A stretch of DNA of 64,000 bases from Nostoc carneum NIES-2107 (GTDB lineage: Bacteria > Cyanobacteriota > Cyanobacteriia > Cyanobacteriales > Nostocaceae), in contig AP018180.1 in the NCBI GenBank assembly GCA_002368155.1, positions 2,868,784 to 2,932,783 on the forward strand, written 5' to 3'. Position numbers and translations under genes: made by a program. This document shows positions 38,561-47,893 of this stretch, one piece after another. Below the pieces are notes generated by a model that saw nothing but the letters and a program-made list of their open reading frames with translations, did no database searches and was not told the DNA's origin. How positions within the stretch are numbered: the stretch's first letter is position 1; each line of letters opens with the position of its first letter.

Positions 38561-39315
38561 GGCGTTGCATAAATGCGGGATGAATTAGCTAAATACGGGT
38601 ATTTCTCCATACTTCAGGTAATGTAGTAACAATTTAATTGATAGCTTAAGCATATCTACAGATTTGGAGTAACATAATGTTTTGCGATGTAGACGTGCCA
38701 GATAATGGCGTAAACGTGTATTTTCTCCTTCTACTCGTGTCATATATGTTTTGCTAATAATATGGTCTCCTGGGTTAATGAAACTAGCGTAAACAGGCCA
38801 TCCATCTGTGACGTAAAAATAGCATCCCCAGAGGCTAACAATATTCCATAAAGGTTTAAAGGTTTCTGCACTATGGTCTCCTACAACCCAAGCCAAAATT
38901 CCCCTATTAAAGTGGTCTAACGCCGTCCATATCCAAATTTTGTTTTTTTTGACCGCACAAAAGTTTCTAGTTCATCTAATTCCCCAACGGATGGTATTTT
39001 ATCTGTTGGCGGTGCCTCCGGCAACTTTTCGCCGATTTGTTTTACCCAGTTAATTATCGTCGTGTGATGAATCCCTGTTTGACGTTCAATTGCTCTAAAG
39101 CCTGCACCATTAACGTATGCTTTTAAGCATTCTACTTTCTTCTCATCTGAGTATCCTTTTGGTGGGCTGTAGATATCAATGAATTGGCGATCGCAATTAG
39201 TACAGATGTGATTCTGTTTACCTCGTCGCCAGCCATTTTTCCTAATCTCAGTAGAGCCGCAGTATGGACAATTCACAGTAGCGCACCTAAATTCATCCCT
39301 CTATTATGCAACGCC
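38561..39315 (-). mobile_element. IS1-family insertion sequence, complete, with 8-bp target duplication
   Basis: Terminal inverted repeats GGCGTTGCATAA (38561-38572) and its complement TTATGCAACGCC (39304-39315), extending imperfectly to a shared GGGATGAATT. AAAAATTT occurs immediately outside both ends (38553-38560 and 39316-39323), an 8-bp duplication as expected for IS1. Length 755 bp. It carries insA and the frameshift-expressed insB part on the minus strand, and interrupts the DUF72 gene. Confidence 0.93.
38585..39276 (-). CDS. IS1-family transposase InsA/InsAB' (minus-one frameshift)
   Basis: The first frame (39276-38917, GTG start, 119 residues) has the InsA zinc ribbon CPYCG...CTNC and a helix-turn-helix (AIERQTGIHHTTIINWV). 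It ends just after a run of eight adenines and a C (near 38942-38950). A minus-one slip there gives KKNKIWIWTALDHFNRGILAW, joining the InsB catalytic region (GDHSAETFKPLW, TDGWPVYA, VEGENTRLRHYLARLHRKTLCYSKS) that ends at 38585. IS1 is known to make its transposase by slippage on A6C, so this is normal programmed frameshifting, not decay. Both parts are intact. Confidence 0.92.
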
Positions 39316-39323
39316 AAAAATTT

Positions 39324-39511
39324 TACGCGTTTGTCATTTGTCATTTGTCATTTGTTATTTGTTATTTGTCATTTGTCATTTGTCATTGGTAATTGGTAAT
39401 AAACATTTATCTCCCTTATCCCTTCATCCCCCTCATCTCCCCAGTCCCCAGTCCCCATTACCCCTTATCCCCAGAGGGGGCCCCGAGTTCCCCAATCCCC
39501 AATCCCCAATC
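39324..39511. repeat. TTTGTCA heptamer tract and C-rich tandem tract
   Basis: 39330-39390 has about eight TTTGTCA/TTTGTTA units; 39418-39510 is a C-rich tract with CCCCAATC and CCCCAGT units and one copy of a 49-bp segment (39453-39501) that recurs at 56917. The probable original start codon of the DUF72 gene is inside the heptamer tract (ATG complement at 39342-39344). Confidence 0.85.
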
Positions 39512-40903
39512 TCAAGCAATCGGGAGACAAATAGTAAATTGCGTTTTCCCTGGTTGGGAATCGACTGTAATGCTTCCTTGATGGCGGATTTCGACGATGC
39601 GGCGTACTACTTCTAAGCCTAAGCCGGAACCTTTACCAACAGCTTTGGTGGTGAAAAATGGCTCGAAAATTCGTGATTTAATCTCTTGTGGAATACCCGA
39701 TCCGGAGTCTATAATTTGGACTTCGATGCGATCGCTATAGGGAGTTGTCACAATTTCTAATATGCCTTTTTCGTTCATGGCATCAATGGCGTTATCAATC
39801 AAATTTGTCCACACCTGATTTAATTCGCTGCCATAAGCCCAAATTTTAGGAATATCAGGACTATACGACCTGCGAATTTCTACGCCATTTTTTATTTTGT
39901 ATGAGAATAATCGTAAGGTATCTTCTAAACCTTCATGTATATCAACTAATTGTCTTGCACCCTGATCTAAATGGGAATAAGACTTCATTGACTGCACTAG
40001 TTCCGCAATCCTTTCTGCACCACGTAAACCACTGCTAATCATAGACATGACTTCAAAAGAAAGGGCTAACCAACGCAAGCCCATAGTACCCATTTCTGTT
40101 TGATCATCCTGCCAGCGTGCAGTTAATTCTTCTAGTGTGGTAATTGCGGTACCCCCTTCAGCTAACGGCCCTGCAAGTTTCCACGCATCTTCTACACCAT
40201 AATCTTCTAACCAATCAAGCAATTCATCTTCGCGATCGCTCAATTTCATCGGATCGATCCGCTTGTGGGTAATTGTCTCATACCCCTCATCTCGGGCTTT
40301 AATCCATTGTGCGGTATGTTCTGCATCAACTTGGTGCTGTCCATACACCAGATTCATGCGTTGCAGTTCCAGTAATGCTGGGGTAATATCCCGCAAAGCG
40401 CGAACTAAGGCTGCGGCTGGATTATTCAGTTCGTGGGCTAATCCTGCTGCTAGAGTACCTAAAGCCGCCATTTTTTCCCGATTGCGGATGAAGGATTCTA
40501 ATCCACGCGATCGCTTGGCGACGGTTTTAAAAATCACCTGCTCAAAGTTGCGACACTCATGCAGTAATGTCAGGAAATCTTCACTTGATAGTTGATACAG
40601 ATGACAGTCAGTCAGGGCGCGTACTGTCACTGGATTAGGATCGCCTGTCAAGATGGGGATCTCTCCAAAAAAGCTAGGGGCTTCGTGCTGTCCGATGGGC
40701 ATTTCCATCCCATCACTGCGCCTTGTCAATCCCATCCGCCCAGACAACATAATGAAAAAACCACGTGCAGGATCGCCTTCAGATACCAATATTTCATCAG
40801 TACTGAGGTCAAGTATTTGAGAGCGATCGCATATCCAATCCAGACGGTTCCGTGGCAAAGTTTTAAATAGTTCCAGAGTCAGCAGATCTTCTATACAAAG
40901 CAT
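39512..40903 (-). CDS. Cyclic-nucleotide-binding-domain histidine kinase
   Basis: 463 residues, no membrane helices. An N-terminal cNMP-binding/CAP-like domain (about 10-125; [32 protein letters not shown]) is followed by a kinase core with His157 in [15 protein letters not shown], a long helical insert (about 165-290), and HATPase ([40 protein letters not shown]). This looks like a cytoplasmic kinase whose input is a cyclic nucleotide or another small ligand; the FGEIPILTG phosphate-binding cassette lacks the usual RxA arrangement, so cAMP binding is uncertain. It stands alone and is followed 3' by repeats. Confidence 0.9.
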   Translation of the reverse strand: MLCIEDLLTLELFKTLPRNRLDWICDRSQILDLSTDEILVSEGDPARGFFIMLSGRMGLTRRSDGMEMPIGQHEAPSFFGEIPILTGDPNPVTVRALTDCHLYQLSSEDFLTLLHECRNFEQVIFKTVAKRSRGLESFIRNREKMAALGTLAAGLAHELNNPAAALVRALRDITPALLELQRMNLVYGQHQVDAEHTAQWIKARDEGYETITHKRIDPMKLSDREDELLDWLEDYGVEDAWKLAGPLAEGGTAITTLEELTARWQDDQTEMGTMGLRWLALSFEVMSMISSGLRGAERIAELVQSMKSYSHLDQGARQLVDIHEGLEDTLRLFSYKIKNGVEIRRSYSPDIPKIWAYGSELNQVWTNLIDNAIDAMNEKGILEIVTTPYSDRIEVQIIDSGSGIPQEIKSRIFEPFFTTKAVGKGSGLGLEVVRRIVEIRHQGSITVDSQPGKTQFTICLPIA

Positions 40904-41366
40904 AATTCCGCTACCTTTCGCTAATATTCATGGAAAGCGGCGGGAAACTCCGATCCTTAAGTGGAGAGGAATACCTGCCCCGCCGCTTGGGGCATTGGGC
41001 ATTGGGCATTGGAAACTTCTTCCCCTTGTGGCTGGAGTTTTTCATTAATCAATGCACACACGAAGTCACAGCCTTCCGACAGCATAGTATCATTTTTTCG
41101 GATGTGGTAATGGGTAATTGTCATTTGTCATTCGTCATTCGTCATTTGTCATTCGTCATTCGTCATTCGTCATTCGTCATTTGCTGTTTGTTATTCCCCT
41201 TTACCCTTTACCCCAATCGCCAATCCCCAATCGCCAATCGCCAATCCCCAGTCCCCAATCGCCAATCGCCAATCCCCAGTCCCCAATCCCCAAAAATATT
41301 TGTCACCTTCAGACTTTTTACTACTAAAATTTCAATAATTTATTCTTGGGGACAATTTTCACTTTT
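40904..41366. repeat. Gap with heptamer and C-rich tandem repeats upstream of murF
   Basis: GGGCATT units at about 40990-41010, TTCGTCA/TTTGTCA units at 41118-41181 (about nine), and alternating CCCCAAT/CGCCAAT/CCCCAGT units at 41211-41292. Apparent reading frames here are produced by the repeats. Confidence 0.85.
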
Positions 41367-42722
41367 ATGCCTTGTTCTGCCACTTTAAATCAACTGGTTG
41401 AAATTCTTTTAGCCCAGCCTGTCAACTTATCAGCAGCCGCTTTAACACAATTAGGCAGCAGTATCCAAACAGACACTCGGCTGATTAAGCCAGGTGAAGT
41501 GTTTGTGGCTTTGCGAGGTGAAAAGTTTGATGGGCACGAGTTTGTTGCTACTGCGATCGCTAAAGGTGCGATCGCGGCTATTGTTGATTTTGATTATGAA
41601 AATCCTGGGTTTCCGGCTTTACAAGTCAAAAATACTCTAGAAGCCTATCAGAAAATTGCCCGTTGGTGGCGCGATCGCTGGCAAATTCCGGTGATTGGGG
41701 TAACTGGTTCTGTGGGTAAAACTACAACCAAGGAACTCATTGCCGCAGTTTTGGCAACAAAGGGACGTGTGCATAAGACTTACGGCAATTTTAATAACGA
41801 AATTGGTGTGCCGAAAACGCTCCTAGAACTTAGCCCAGAACATGATTACGCTGTGATTGAAATGGCTATGCGGGGTAAAGGACAGATTGCCGAACTAACC
41901 CACATCGCCAATCCCACAATTGGAGTAATTACCAATGTCGGCACAGCACATATTGAATTACTCGGTTCCGAAGCTGCGATCGCTCAGGCAAAATGTGAAT
42001 TATTAGCCGAAATGCCCAAGGATAGCGTTGCTATTCTCAACCAAGATAATCCACTATTAATTTCCACAGCAACCAAAGTTTGGCAGGGAAAAGTCATCAC
42101 CTACGGCTTATCTGGCGGCGATATTTCCGGGCAAATAATTGATAATGAAACACTGGCAATAGAAGATATCCAACTACCTCTACCCCTCCCTGGTCGTCAC
42201 AATGTCACAAATTTCTTGGCAGCTTTAGCTGTAGCTAAGGTAGTAGGAATTGATTGGACATCTTTACAAGCGGGTGTAAATGTTGATATGCCCACCGGGC
42301 GATCGCAACGTTTTGCCTTGCCCAATGACGTGGTAATCTTAGATGAAACTTACAATGCTGCACCAGAAGCTATGTTAGCAGCACTCCAATTATTAGCAGA
42401 CACACCCGGAAAACGCAAAATAGCTGTTTTAGGTGCAATGAAAGAATTAGGAGAGCGATCGCCACAACTGCACCAGCGAGTTGGTGAGACAGTACAAAAG
42501 TTGAAATTAGACGGCTTATTAGTCTTAGTCGATGGACAAGATGCCGAAGCGATCGCCAAAAGCGCCGAAGGCATTCCCTCAGAATGCTTTACCAGCCATG
42601 CGGAATTAGTAGCCAGATTAAAGACATTTGTCCAAGAAGGCGATCGGTTATTATTCAAAGCTGCCCATTCCGTCGGACTAGATCGAGTTGTTAATCAATT
42701 GCGTGCGGAATTCGCCAGTTAA
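41367..42722 (+). CDS. murF: UDP-N-acetylmuramoyl-tripeptide--D-alanyl-D-alanine ligase MurF
   Basis: 451 residues from the ATG at 41367 (MPCSATLNQ). MurF adds D-Ala-D-Ala to UDP-MurNAc-tripeptide in the cytoplasm, the last step of the soluble peptidoglycan precursor. The N-terminal substrate domain has SIQTDTRLIKPGEVFVALRG; the ATP-binding domain has GVTGSVGKTTTKEL and YGNFNNEIGVPKTLL; the central AVIEMAMRGKGQIAELTHIA and the C-terminal LDETYNAAPEAMLAAL and VLGAMKELG are characteristic. It stands alone between repeat-rich gaps. Confidence 0.96.
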   Translation: MPCSATLNQLVEILLAQPVNLSAAALTQLGSSIQTDTRLIKPGEVFVALRGEKFDGHEFVATAIAKGAIAAIVDFDYENPGFPALQVKNTLEAYQKIARWWRDRWQIPVIGVTGSVGKTTTKELIAAVLATKGRVHKTYGNFNNEIGVPKTLLELSPEHDYAVIEMAMRGKGQIAELTHIANPTIGVITNVGTAHIELLGSEAAIAQAKCELLAEMPKDSVAILNQDNPLLISTATKVWQGKVITYGLSGGDISGQIIDNETLAIEDIQLPLPLPGRHNVTNFLAALAVAKVVGIDWTSLQAGVNVDMPTGRSQRFALPNDVVILDETYNAAPEAMLAALQLLADTPGKRKIAVLGAMKELGERSPQLHQRVGETVQKLKLDGLLVLVDGQDAEAIAKSAEGIPSECFTSHAELVARLKTFVQEGDRLLFKAAHSVGLDRVVNQLRAEFAS

Positions 42723-43052
42723 AACTTGTAGTCATCCCAGCAATGGATAACAGGTAATAAAGAATTGCTAATGGCTAAAGGTGCAATTAGTCATTAGCTT
42801 TTTACTTTTAAAGATGAGCATGGGGCATGGGGCATTGGTAATGAGTAATGAGTAATGAGTAATTTTCCTCATCCCTCAATTCCCAGTCCCTAGTCCCTAG
42901 TCCCTAGTCCCTAGTCTCCAATCCCCAACCTCCTACCAAAATGAAACCGTATACTATCTCTAACAGAGGTAGCATACGGTGTGATTAATGTTATACTTTA
43001 TTTTCCGATTACCAGAAGTTTATGATAGTATAATTTATACCAGTAAATAAGC
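42723..43052. other. Gap after murF with heptamer repeats and hairpin
   Basis: Contains GGGCATG, AATGAGT and AGTCCCT tandem units (about 42820-42920), then an imperfect 16-bp stem hairpin from ACCGTATACTATCTCT (42946) to AGAGGTAGCATACGGT (ends 42980). The hairpin lies between convergent genes and may terminate one or both. Confidence 0.65.
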
Positions 43053-43430
43053 TTACTGAATTTTTTTATCTATTTTCTCTATTTGGGGAAAGTTTTCCTG
43101 TTCGCTACTTGTATTCTGCTGAGTAATAGCAAGCATACTTAAGAGAATGATACCTCCTACAGCCATTGCTACTACAGGACGCTTCAGGAAGACGAAATCT
43201 CGGATAATTCTCGCTAAAGGGCTGCTTTGGCGGCGTAGTGACGAAGAGATCATCATCTGTCTCAGCGTAAACGGATCGCGGACGTAATGACCGCTTTGGC
43301 AAACTACAAGTTTTTCTTGGCAATAGGGACAACTAAACAAGCCAATGCACGTCTTAATTTTTTTCGGCGTGGCATTTCTTTGGCAAATTGGACAAGTAAC
43401 ATAATGATTATCAAAAGTGTGTATATTCAT
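43053..43430 (-). CDS. Small zinc-ribbon membrane protein, function unknown
   Basis: 125 residues. Two CxxC pairs (CPICQR near 14-17; CPYCQEKLV near 35-38) form a probable zinc ribbon, followed by a basic linker and one membrane helix near residues 89-106 (VAMAVGGIILLSMLAI). The segment CPYCQEKLVVCQSGHY resembles CPNCGEQLLVQSGHF of the protein at 50649, where ribbon and membrane order are reversed. Not a family I can name. Probably an inner-membrane or thylakoid protein with the ribbon in the cytoplasm. Confidence 0.7.
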   Translation of the reverse strand: MNIHTFDNHYVTCPICQRNATPKKIKTCIGLFSCPYCQEKLVVCQSGHYVRDPFTLRQMMISSSLRRQSSPLARIIRDFVFLKRPVVAMAVGGIILLSMLAITQQNTSSEQENFPQIEKIDKKIQ

Positions 43431-43909
43431 TTAATACTACCGCCTAGTCCATTGACTCGCTCTATAAACAATAGTTATATTGAATTCCCGATCAATACTT
43501 AGTAGACTCACGCTTGTGAACTGACATCAGTCATTAATCATACATATAGTGTACTTCTTACTCAGGATGGTTATTATAGTCGCACCACGAGTATAGCTAG
43601 ATTTAGTAAAAGATGACTTCTCATTACTGTCTAACCTGGCTTAACCACCAAGTCCATATCTAGCGTATTTTTTTCCTGAAAAGGAGTTCTGACTGAATAG
43701 CACTGCACCACCGCTAGTTGACCATTAAATAATAATTCTGTCCTATTTAACCATTCTCCTCATCAAAATTTTGCACAGTGAAATTTTTTTAACTAAAAAT
43801 TTGTAAATTAAGCTGATCAAGGATACTTGTCTGGTTGCTAAATCATGGCTCACAATGAGAAGTAACAGATAAAAATTTAAATTTTTTCTTACATTTACCT
43901 GGCCGCTCA
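43431..43909. other. 479-bp divergent gap
   Basis: AT-rich; no gene, repeat or clear hairpin recognised. It should contain the promoters of the zinc-ribbon gene and the ClC gene. Confidence 0.5.
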
Positions 43910-45817
43910 ATGACTCTCTTGCCTCCTACTGAACTGAGGAAGGTAACGGAAACACCTGCCTTTCCTTCTGTGACTACTCGTTTAGCTCACTTAATTAACC
44001 GTTTTCAACCATCCATAGAAACCGTAGTGCTACTTTTAGCAGTACTAATTGGTAGCGGTACGGGTATGGGTGTAGTGACCTTTCACTATTTAATCCAGCT
44101 GATTCATGATTTGATGCTGGAAAATTTTATGGGCACTATTGGGGTCTGGGGTGCTTGGACTTTAGCTTGCGTTCCCACAGTTGGCGGCTTGATTGTTGGC
44201 TTGATGCGCTGGCGCACTCAAGATTTTGGCCCTGGACTTTCATCTTTGATTGCAGCTTCTCAGGGCAAAGAAATTCGGCAGCCACTACGTCCAGTCACCA
44301 AAATGTTGGCAGCATCGGTGTCTTTGGGGAGTGGTGCTTCTTTGGGGCCTGAGGGGCCAAGTGTAGAAATTGGTGCCAATTTTGGGATGTTATTATCTCT
44401 AGTTTTACAAGTATCCCAAGAGCAACAGCGTTTGCTTTTAAGCGCTGGTGCGGCGGCTGGTTTAGCAGCTGGCTTTAATGCTCCGATCGCAGGAGTGTTT
44501 TTTGCTTTAGAAGTGGTGATGGGCGCTACATCTTTTGCCACCTCTGCTGTAAGTGTGGTGTTGTTAGCCGCAGTGGTAGCAGCGTTAATTGCTCAAATTG
44601 GTTTAGGCGCACAACCTGCTTTTGCTTTACCTGTATATCAAGTCCGCAGTCCTTTTTTAGAGTTGCCAATTTATTTAGGTTTAGGTTTAGGAGCAAGTTT
44701 AGTTTCCCTAACTTATACAGAATCTATGCGGTTAGCAAAAGCCTGCTTTGCTGGACGCATTCCGATGTTGGGCTTTGTAGGAAGAATTCCTAAGCCCATA
44801 CATCCAATTATTGGTGGGGTAATTATCGGCGTAGTAGCTATATATTTCCCCCAAATTTTGGGCATTGGTTATGGCACTGTCCAGGCCATGCTGCAAGATG
44901 TGGAGTTTTCTCTACCTTTATTACTGATACTTTTGGTGATCAAATTGCTGATGACAGCAATTTCTGCTGGTAGTGGTTTTGTCGGTGGTGTATTTGCTCC
45001 CGCGATGTTTCTGGGTGCTTCTTTTGGTTCAGCTTATGCCAAAATTGTCGCTGCGATCGCTCCTACAATTGGCGCACAAATGGCTGCACCTCCCGCCTAT
45101 GCAATGGTAGGAATGGCCGCTGTTCTCGCTGCTAGTGTCAGAGCGCCCTTAACATCAATTATTATGCTATTTGAATTAACCCGCGATTACCGGATTGTTT
45201 TACCTTTAATGGCAGCGGTGGGTTTAAGTGTTTGGTTGATAGAACGAATCAAGCCAAATTTTAATTCTAATTCTAATCTGCAACAAATCGGTCTTTCGGA
45301 ATTAAAAGACGAGAAGACAGATATGTTGCAGGAAATTTTAGTAGAAGATGCAATGCTAACTTGTCCGAAAAAGTTGCCGACAAAGTTAGGAGTATTAGAA
45401 GCCGCGAAGGAGATGCTGCGCGATCGCTGTTCTAGTGCTTTAGTAATTGATGAACTTGAGCAATTAGTTGGTATTATCTCTCTAGAAGATATTAACCGTA
45501 ACCTCCGCCTTTGGCAAAATTACCAGAATTTGCCAACTGAAATTCAGAGTAATTTATCTAGTCAAACTCTTTTAGATATTTGTACCACTGAAATTCTTTA
45601 TGCTTGGAGGGATGAACCCTTATCTGAAGCTTTAGACCGCATGGCGCTTCGAGGTTTGCATCAGTTACCAGTGGTAGCAAGAGACAACCATGAGCGCATT
45701 TTAGGTTTACTCGAAAGGGAGCAAATTGCCTTAACCTGCAATTTAACAGTCACAAGTAAGGCACTGCACCAATGTTTAGCAGTGCTATCTACAACAGATG
45801 TAGTTATTAACCATTAA
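43910..45817 (+). CDS. ClC-type chloride channel/transporter with C-terminal CBS pair
   Basis: 635 residues. A ClC core of about ten or more membrane helices (about 30-445) with the gating-glutamate motif GSGASLGPEGPSVEIG, the helix-N motif AGSGFVGGVFAPAMFLGASFG, and AAVLAASVRAPLTSIIMLFE. The expected proton-glutamate position could not be judged by eye, so channel versus Cl-/H+ exchange is open. The C-terminus (about 475-620) has two CBS-type repeats (ALVIDELEQLVGIISLEDI; LPVVARDNHERILGLLEREQI), usually nucleotide-sensing regulators. It stands alone. Confidence 0.93.
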   Translation: MTLLPPTELRKVTETPAFPSVTTRLAHLINRFQPSIETVVLLLAVLIGSGTGMGVVTFHYLIQLIHDLMLENFMGTIGVWGAWTLACVPTVGGLIVGLMRWRTQDFGPGLSSLIAASQGKEIRQPLRPVTKMLAASVSLGSGASLGPEGPSVEIGANFGMLLSLVLQVSQEQQRLLLSAGAAAGLAAGFNAPIAGVFFALEVVMGATSFATSAVSVVLLAAVVAALIAQIGLGAQPAFALPVYQVRSPFLELPIYLGLGLGASLVSLTYTESMRLAKACFAGRIPMLGFVGRIPKPIHPIIGGVIIGVVAIYFPQILGIGYGTVQAMLQDVEFSLPLLLILLVIKLLMTAISAGSGFVGGVFAPAMFLGASFGSAYAKIVAAIAPTIGAQMAAPPAYAMVGMAAVLAASVRAPLTSIIMLFELTRDYRIVLPLMAAVGLSVWLIERIKPNFNSNSNLQQIGLSELKDEKTDMLQEILVEDAMLTCPKKLPTKLGVLEAAKEMLRDRCSSALVIDELEQLVGIISLEDINRNLRLWQNYQNLPTEIQSNLSSQTLLDICTTEILYAWRDEPLSEALDRMALRGLHQLPVVARDNHERILGLLEREQIALTCNLTVTSKALHQCLAVLSTTDVVINH

Positions 45818-45949
45818 GTCAACAGAAGGCTGAAGTGTTAAGTATGAGGTATAAAGTATATTTGTTTAGGCTACCCTGCTGTAAGTGGCAGCCAGACAAG
45901 GTTTCAGCCTTCAGCCTTCATCCTTGACTCTTGATTTTTAACTATATTA

Positions 45950-46363
45950 TTAAGCAGTAGCTTCTATAGCTTCCAGGTCTTCCCTATCTTCTGGATCTAC
46001 CTGTCTCAGACGAATGTGCTTTTTACCTAAAGTGATGAGAAACTCATCGCCTGGTTTAAGATTCATTTGTTTTGTGTAGGCGGAACCTATCAGTAAGTTC
46101 CCATTTGATTGCACACTAATTCTATAGCTGGCGCTACGTCCACCACGCCCATTAGCACTAGGAGAGCTATCCAATTGAATGCCTTCAGCATCAATTAAGG
46201 CATTCAAGAACTTCATCATATTGACGCGCTCTATACCATTTTTGGTAACGGTATAGTAACCGCACTTCTTAGCCTTCTCTTCTTTGCTCTCGTTCTCTAG
46301 CTCTTTAACTTTTTTGAGCAGATCTTCACCAACTAGGGGTTCAATTTTTTTCTGTTTAGCCAT
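45950..46363 (-). CDS. cyAbrB-type transcriptional regulator
   Basis: 137 residues from the ATG at 46363 (MAKQKKIEPLVG); a TTG one codon earlier is unlikely. The cyAbrB family is specific to cyanobacteria and carries its AbrB-like DNA-binding part at the C-terminus: SYRISVQSNGNLLIGSAYTKQMNLKPGDEFLITLGKKHIRL. The N-terminal CGYYTVTKNGIERVNMMKFLNALIDAEGI is diagnostic. These proteins act as broad regulators of carbon/nitrogen genes; from memory one was found through binding near hypC in Anabaena, interesting given the hyp cluster here. I cannot tell cyAbrB1 from cyAbrB2 with certainty. Confidence 0.93.
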   Translation of the reverse strand: MAKQKKIEPLVGEDLLKKVKELENESKEEKAKKCGYYTVTKNGIERVNMMKFLNALIDAEGIQLDSSPSANGRGGRSASYRISVQSNGNLLIGSAYTKQMNLKPGDEFLITLGKKHIRLRQVDPEDREDLEAIEATA

Positions 46364-46571
46364 CAACTTAGGTCGAAAACGAATGTTTGAAGTGTTTGAA
46401 TCGATTTTATTTTAGCTGACATTGAGCTAGTAGGAACAGAATCCTTTAGTTTTTATTTCAGCCTTGCCAAGTATATTACATTCATAGGCAAAATTGTTAC
46501 TTGATTTCTAAATATTGCTAAAACAATTTATTTTCTAGAATGGTGTCTATACTGATAACTATATATATATA

Positions 46572-47692
46572 GCAATCCTAAATCATTTGTGAAAAATCAC
46601 AGTTGTTGATATGGTGAACATTAGAAGTCATTGATAGGGTGCATGGCAGCACAAATGGAAGAGTTGATAGAGTTCATTCAGGCTACCTCAGACTCCAGAG
46701 AACTAAAACGGGCACTGGCAGTACAAATGGTGATGCAAAACTATAAACATTCAAAGATTGGAAATATTCTCGGAGTGTCTGTTGGTTTTGTAAACAAATG
46801 GAAATATATATTTATAGAACAGGGTATAACCGGATTGAGGCTAAAATACAAAGGGTCAAAAAGTTATCTTGACTCTGCACAAAGACAAGTAGTATTAAAC
46901 TGGCTTCAACAGAAAAACTATTGGCATTTATCAGAATTAAAGGAGTACGTAGAAGATAATTTTGATGTTGTATTTGAGTCAAATCAAAGCTATTACGATC
47001 TCTTTAAAGACGCTAATATAAGTTGGAAAAAAACACAAAAAAAGAATCCTAAAAAAGACGCAGAACTAGTAGCTAAAAAAAAACTAGAAATAACCGCATG
47101 GCTGACGGCACATGAGCGTGAGATAGTATCTGGGGAACTCATAGTTTTTTTTGAAGATGAATGTCACCTATTATGGGGAGATATTTGTGGTTATATTTGG
47201 GGAAATACGAAAGAACGGATTGAAGTTCCAGTGATCAATGAACGACAAAGACAAACCTATTTTGGCGCTCTAAATTATTACACACAAGAGTTTCTAATTA
47301 AGCCTTGTAAAAAAGGTGATTCTAGCAACGCGATTGCTTTTGTACAATATTTAATTTCCCAGTATCCAAAAAGCCGTATTGCTTTAATTTGGGATGGAGC
47401 TAGTTATCATCGTTCTGCTGAATTTAAAGCTTACTTAGATAATCTGAATCAAGGATTAAGTGAAGATGAATGGAAAGTTACTTGTATGAGATTTGCACCC
47501 AATGACCCAACGCAAAATCCTGTAGAAGACATCTGGTTGTACGCTAAAAAATTTATTCGAGAGTTTTACCACTTATGTAAATCCTTTTCTCAGGTCAAGA
47601 GATTATTTGAACTCGTTACTAATCATCAAGTTTTTAATTTTCCCAAAATATTTATGTATGGTTCATTTTTTTCACAACTCATTTAGGATTGC
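46572..47692 (+). mobile_element. IS630-type insertion sequence, apparently complete
   Basis: Ends are GCAATCCTAAAT (from 46572) and ATTTAGGATTGC (47681-47692), perfect for 12 bp and continuing imperfectly through TTGTGAAAAA. TA lies immediately outside each end (46570-46571; 47693-47694). The left flank is an ATATATAT run, a typical TA-rich target. It shares termini with the element at 5494-6609. Confidence 0.9.
46643..47686 (+). CDS. IS630-family transposase, intact
   Basis: 347 residues from the ATG at 46643, preceded by AGGG; a TTG at 46631 is less likely. An N-terminal helix-turn-helix (MQNYKHSKIGNILGVSVGFV) is followed by DDE motifs FEDECHLLWGDICGYIWG, ALIWDGASYHRS and NDPTQNPVEDIWLYAKK. 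The sequence also has a run of nine adenines (AKKKL region, near 47074-47082) at the point where the copy at 5509-6533 changes frame, but here the frame is continuous. Probably an active element; no neighbouring gene is interrupted. Confidence 0.93.
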   Translation: MAAQMEELIEFIQATSDSRELKRALAVQMVMQNYKHSKIGNILGVSVGFVNKWKYIFIEQGITGLRLKYKGSKSYLDSAQRQVVLNWLQQKNYWHLSELKEYVEDNFDVVFESNQSYYDLFKDANISWKKTQKKNPKKDAELVAKKKLEITAWLTAHEREIVSGELIVFFEDECHLLWGDICGYIWGNTKERIEVPVINERQRQTYFGALNYYTQEFLIKPCKKGDSSNAIAFVQYLISQYPKSRIALIWDGASYHRSAEFKAYLDNLNQGLSEDEWKVTCMRFAPNDPTQNPVEDIWLYAKKFIREFYHLCKSFSQVKRLFELVTNHQVFNFPKIFMYGSFFSQLI

Positions 47693-47810
47693 TATAGTTT
47701 CTGAATTACTGGTAGACTATAGTTGTTTAAGTTTTCTAAAGTAGCGCAAAAAAACTTGTCTACTTGTCAATATGGATAATTGGGGTACAGAATGATAAGC
47801 AAAACTGATC

Positions 47811-47893
47811 CTTAGTCATTAGTCATTAGTCAATGGTCATGAAAAAACAACTGACAACTGACAACTGACAACTGACAATTCAAAAAATCCAGC
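47811..47893. repeat. TTAGTCA and AACTGAC heptamer repeats
   Basis: TTAGTCA units at about 47813-47833 and AACTGAC units at about 47848-47876 lie just ahead of the Rrf2-family gene start at 47894. Confidence 0.8.

Noticed and set aside
38585..39276. IS1 transposase as a frameshifted pseudogene
   Set aside because: The A8C site and frames match the known programmed minus-one frameshift of IS1, so it is likely functional.
39330..39400. Possible CRISPR array at the heptamer tracts
   Set aside because: Units are 7 bp without spacers; the same holds for the other heptamer arrays, and the 66-bp repeat is coding without spacers.
40930..41388. Open frames of 152 and 69 codons upstream of murF
   Set aside because: Encoded by heptamer and C-rich tandem repeats, giving monotonous peptides.
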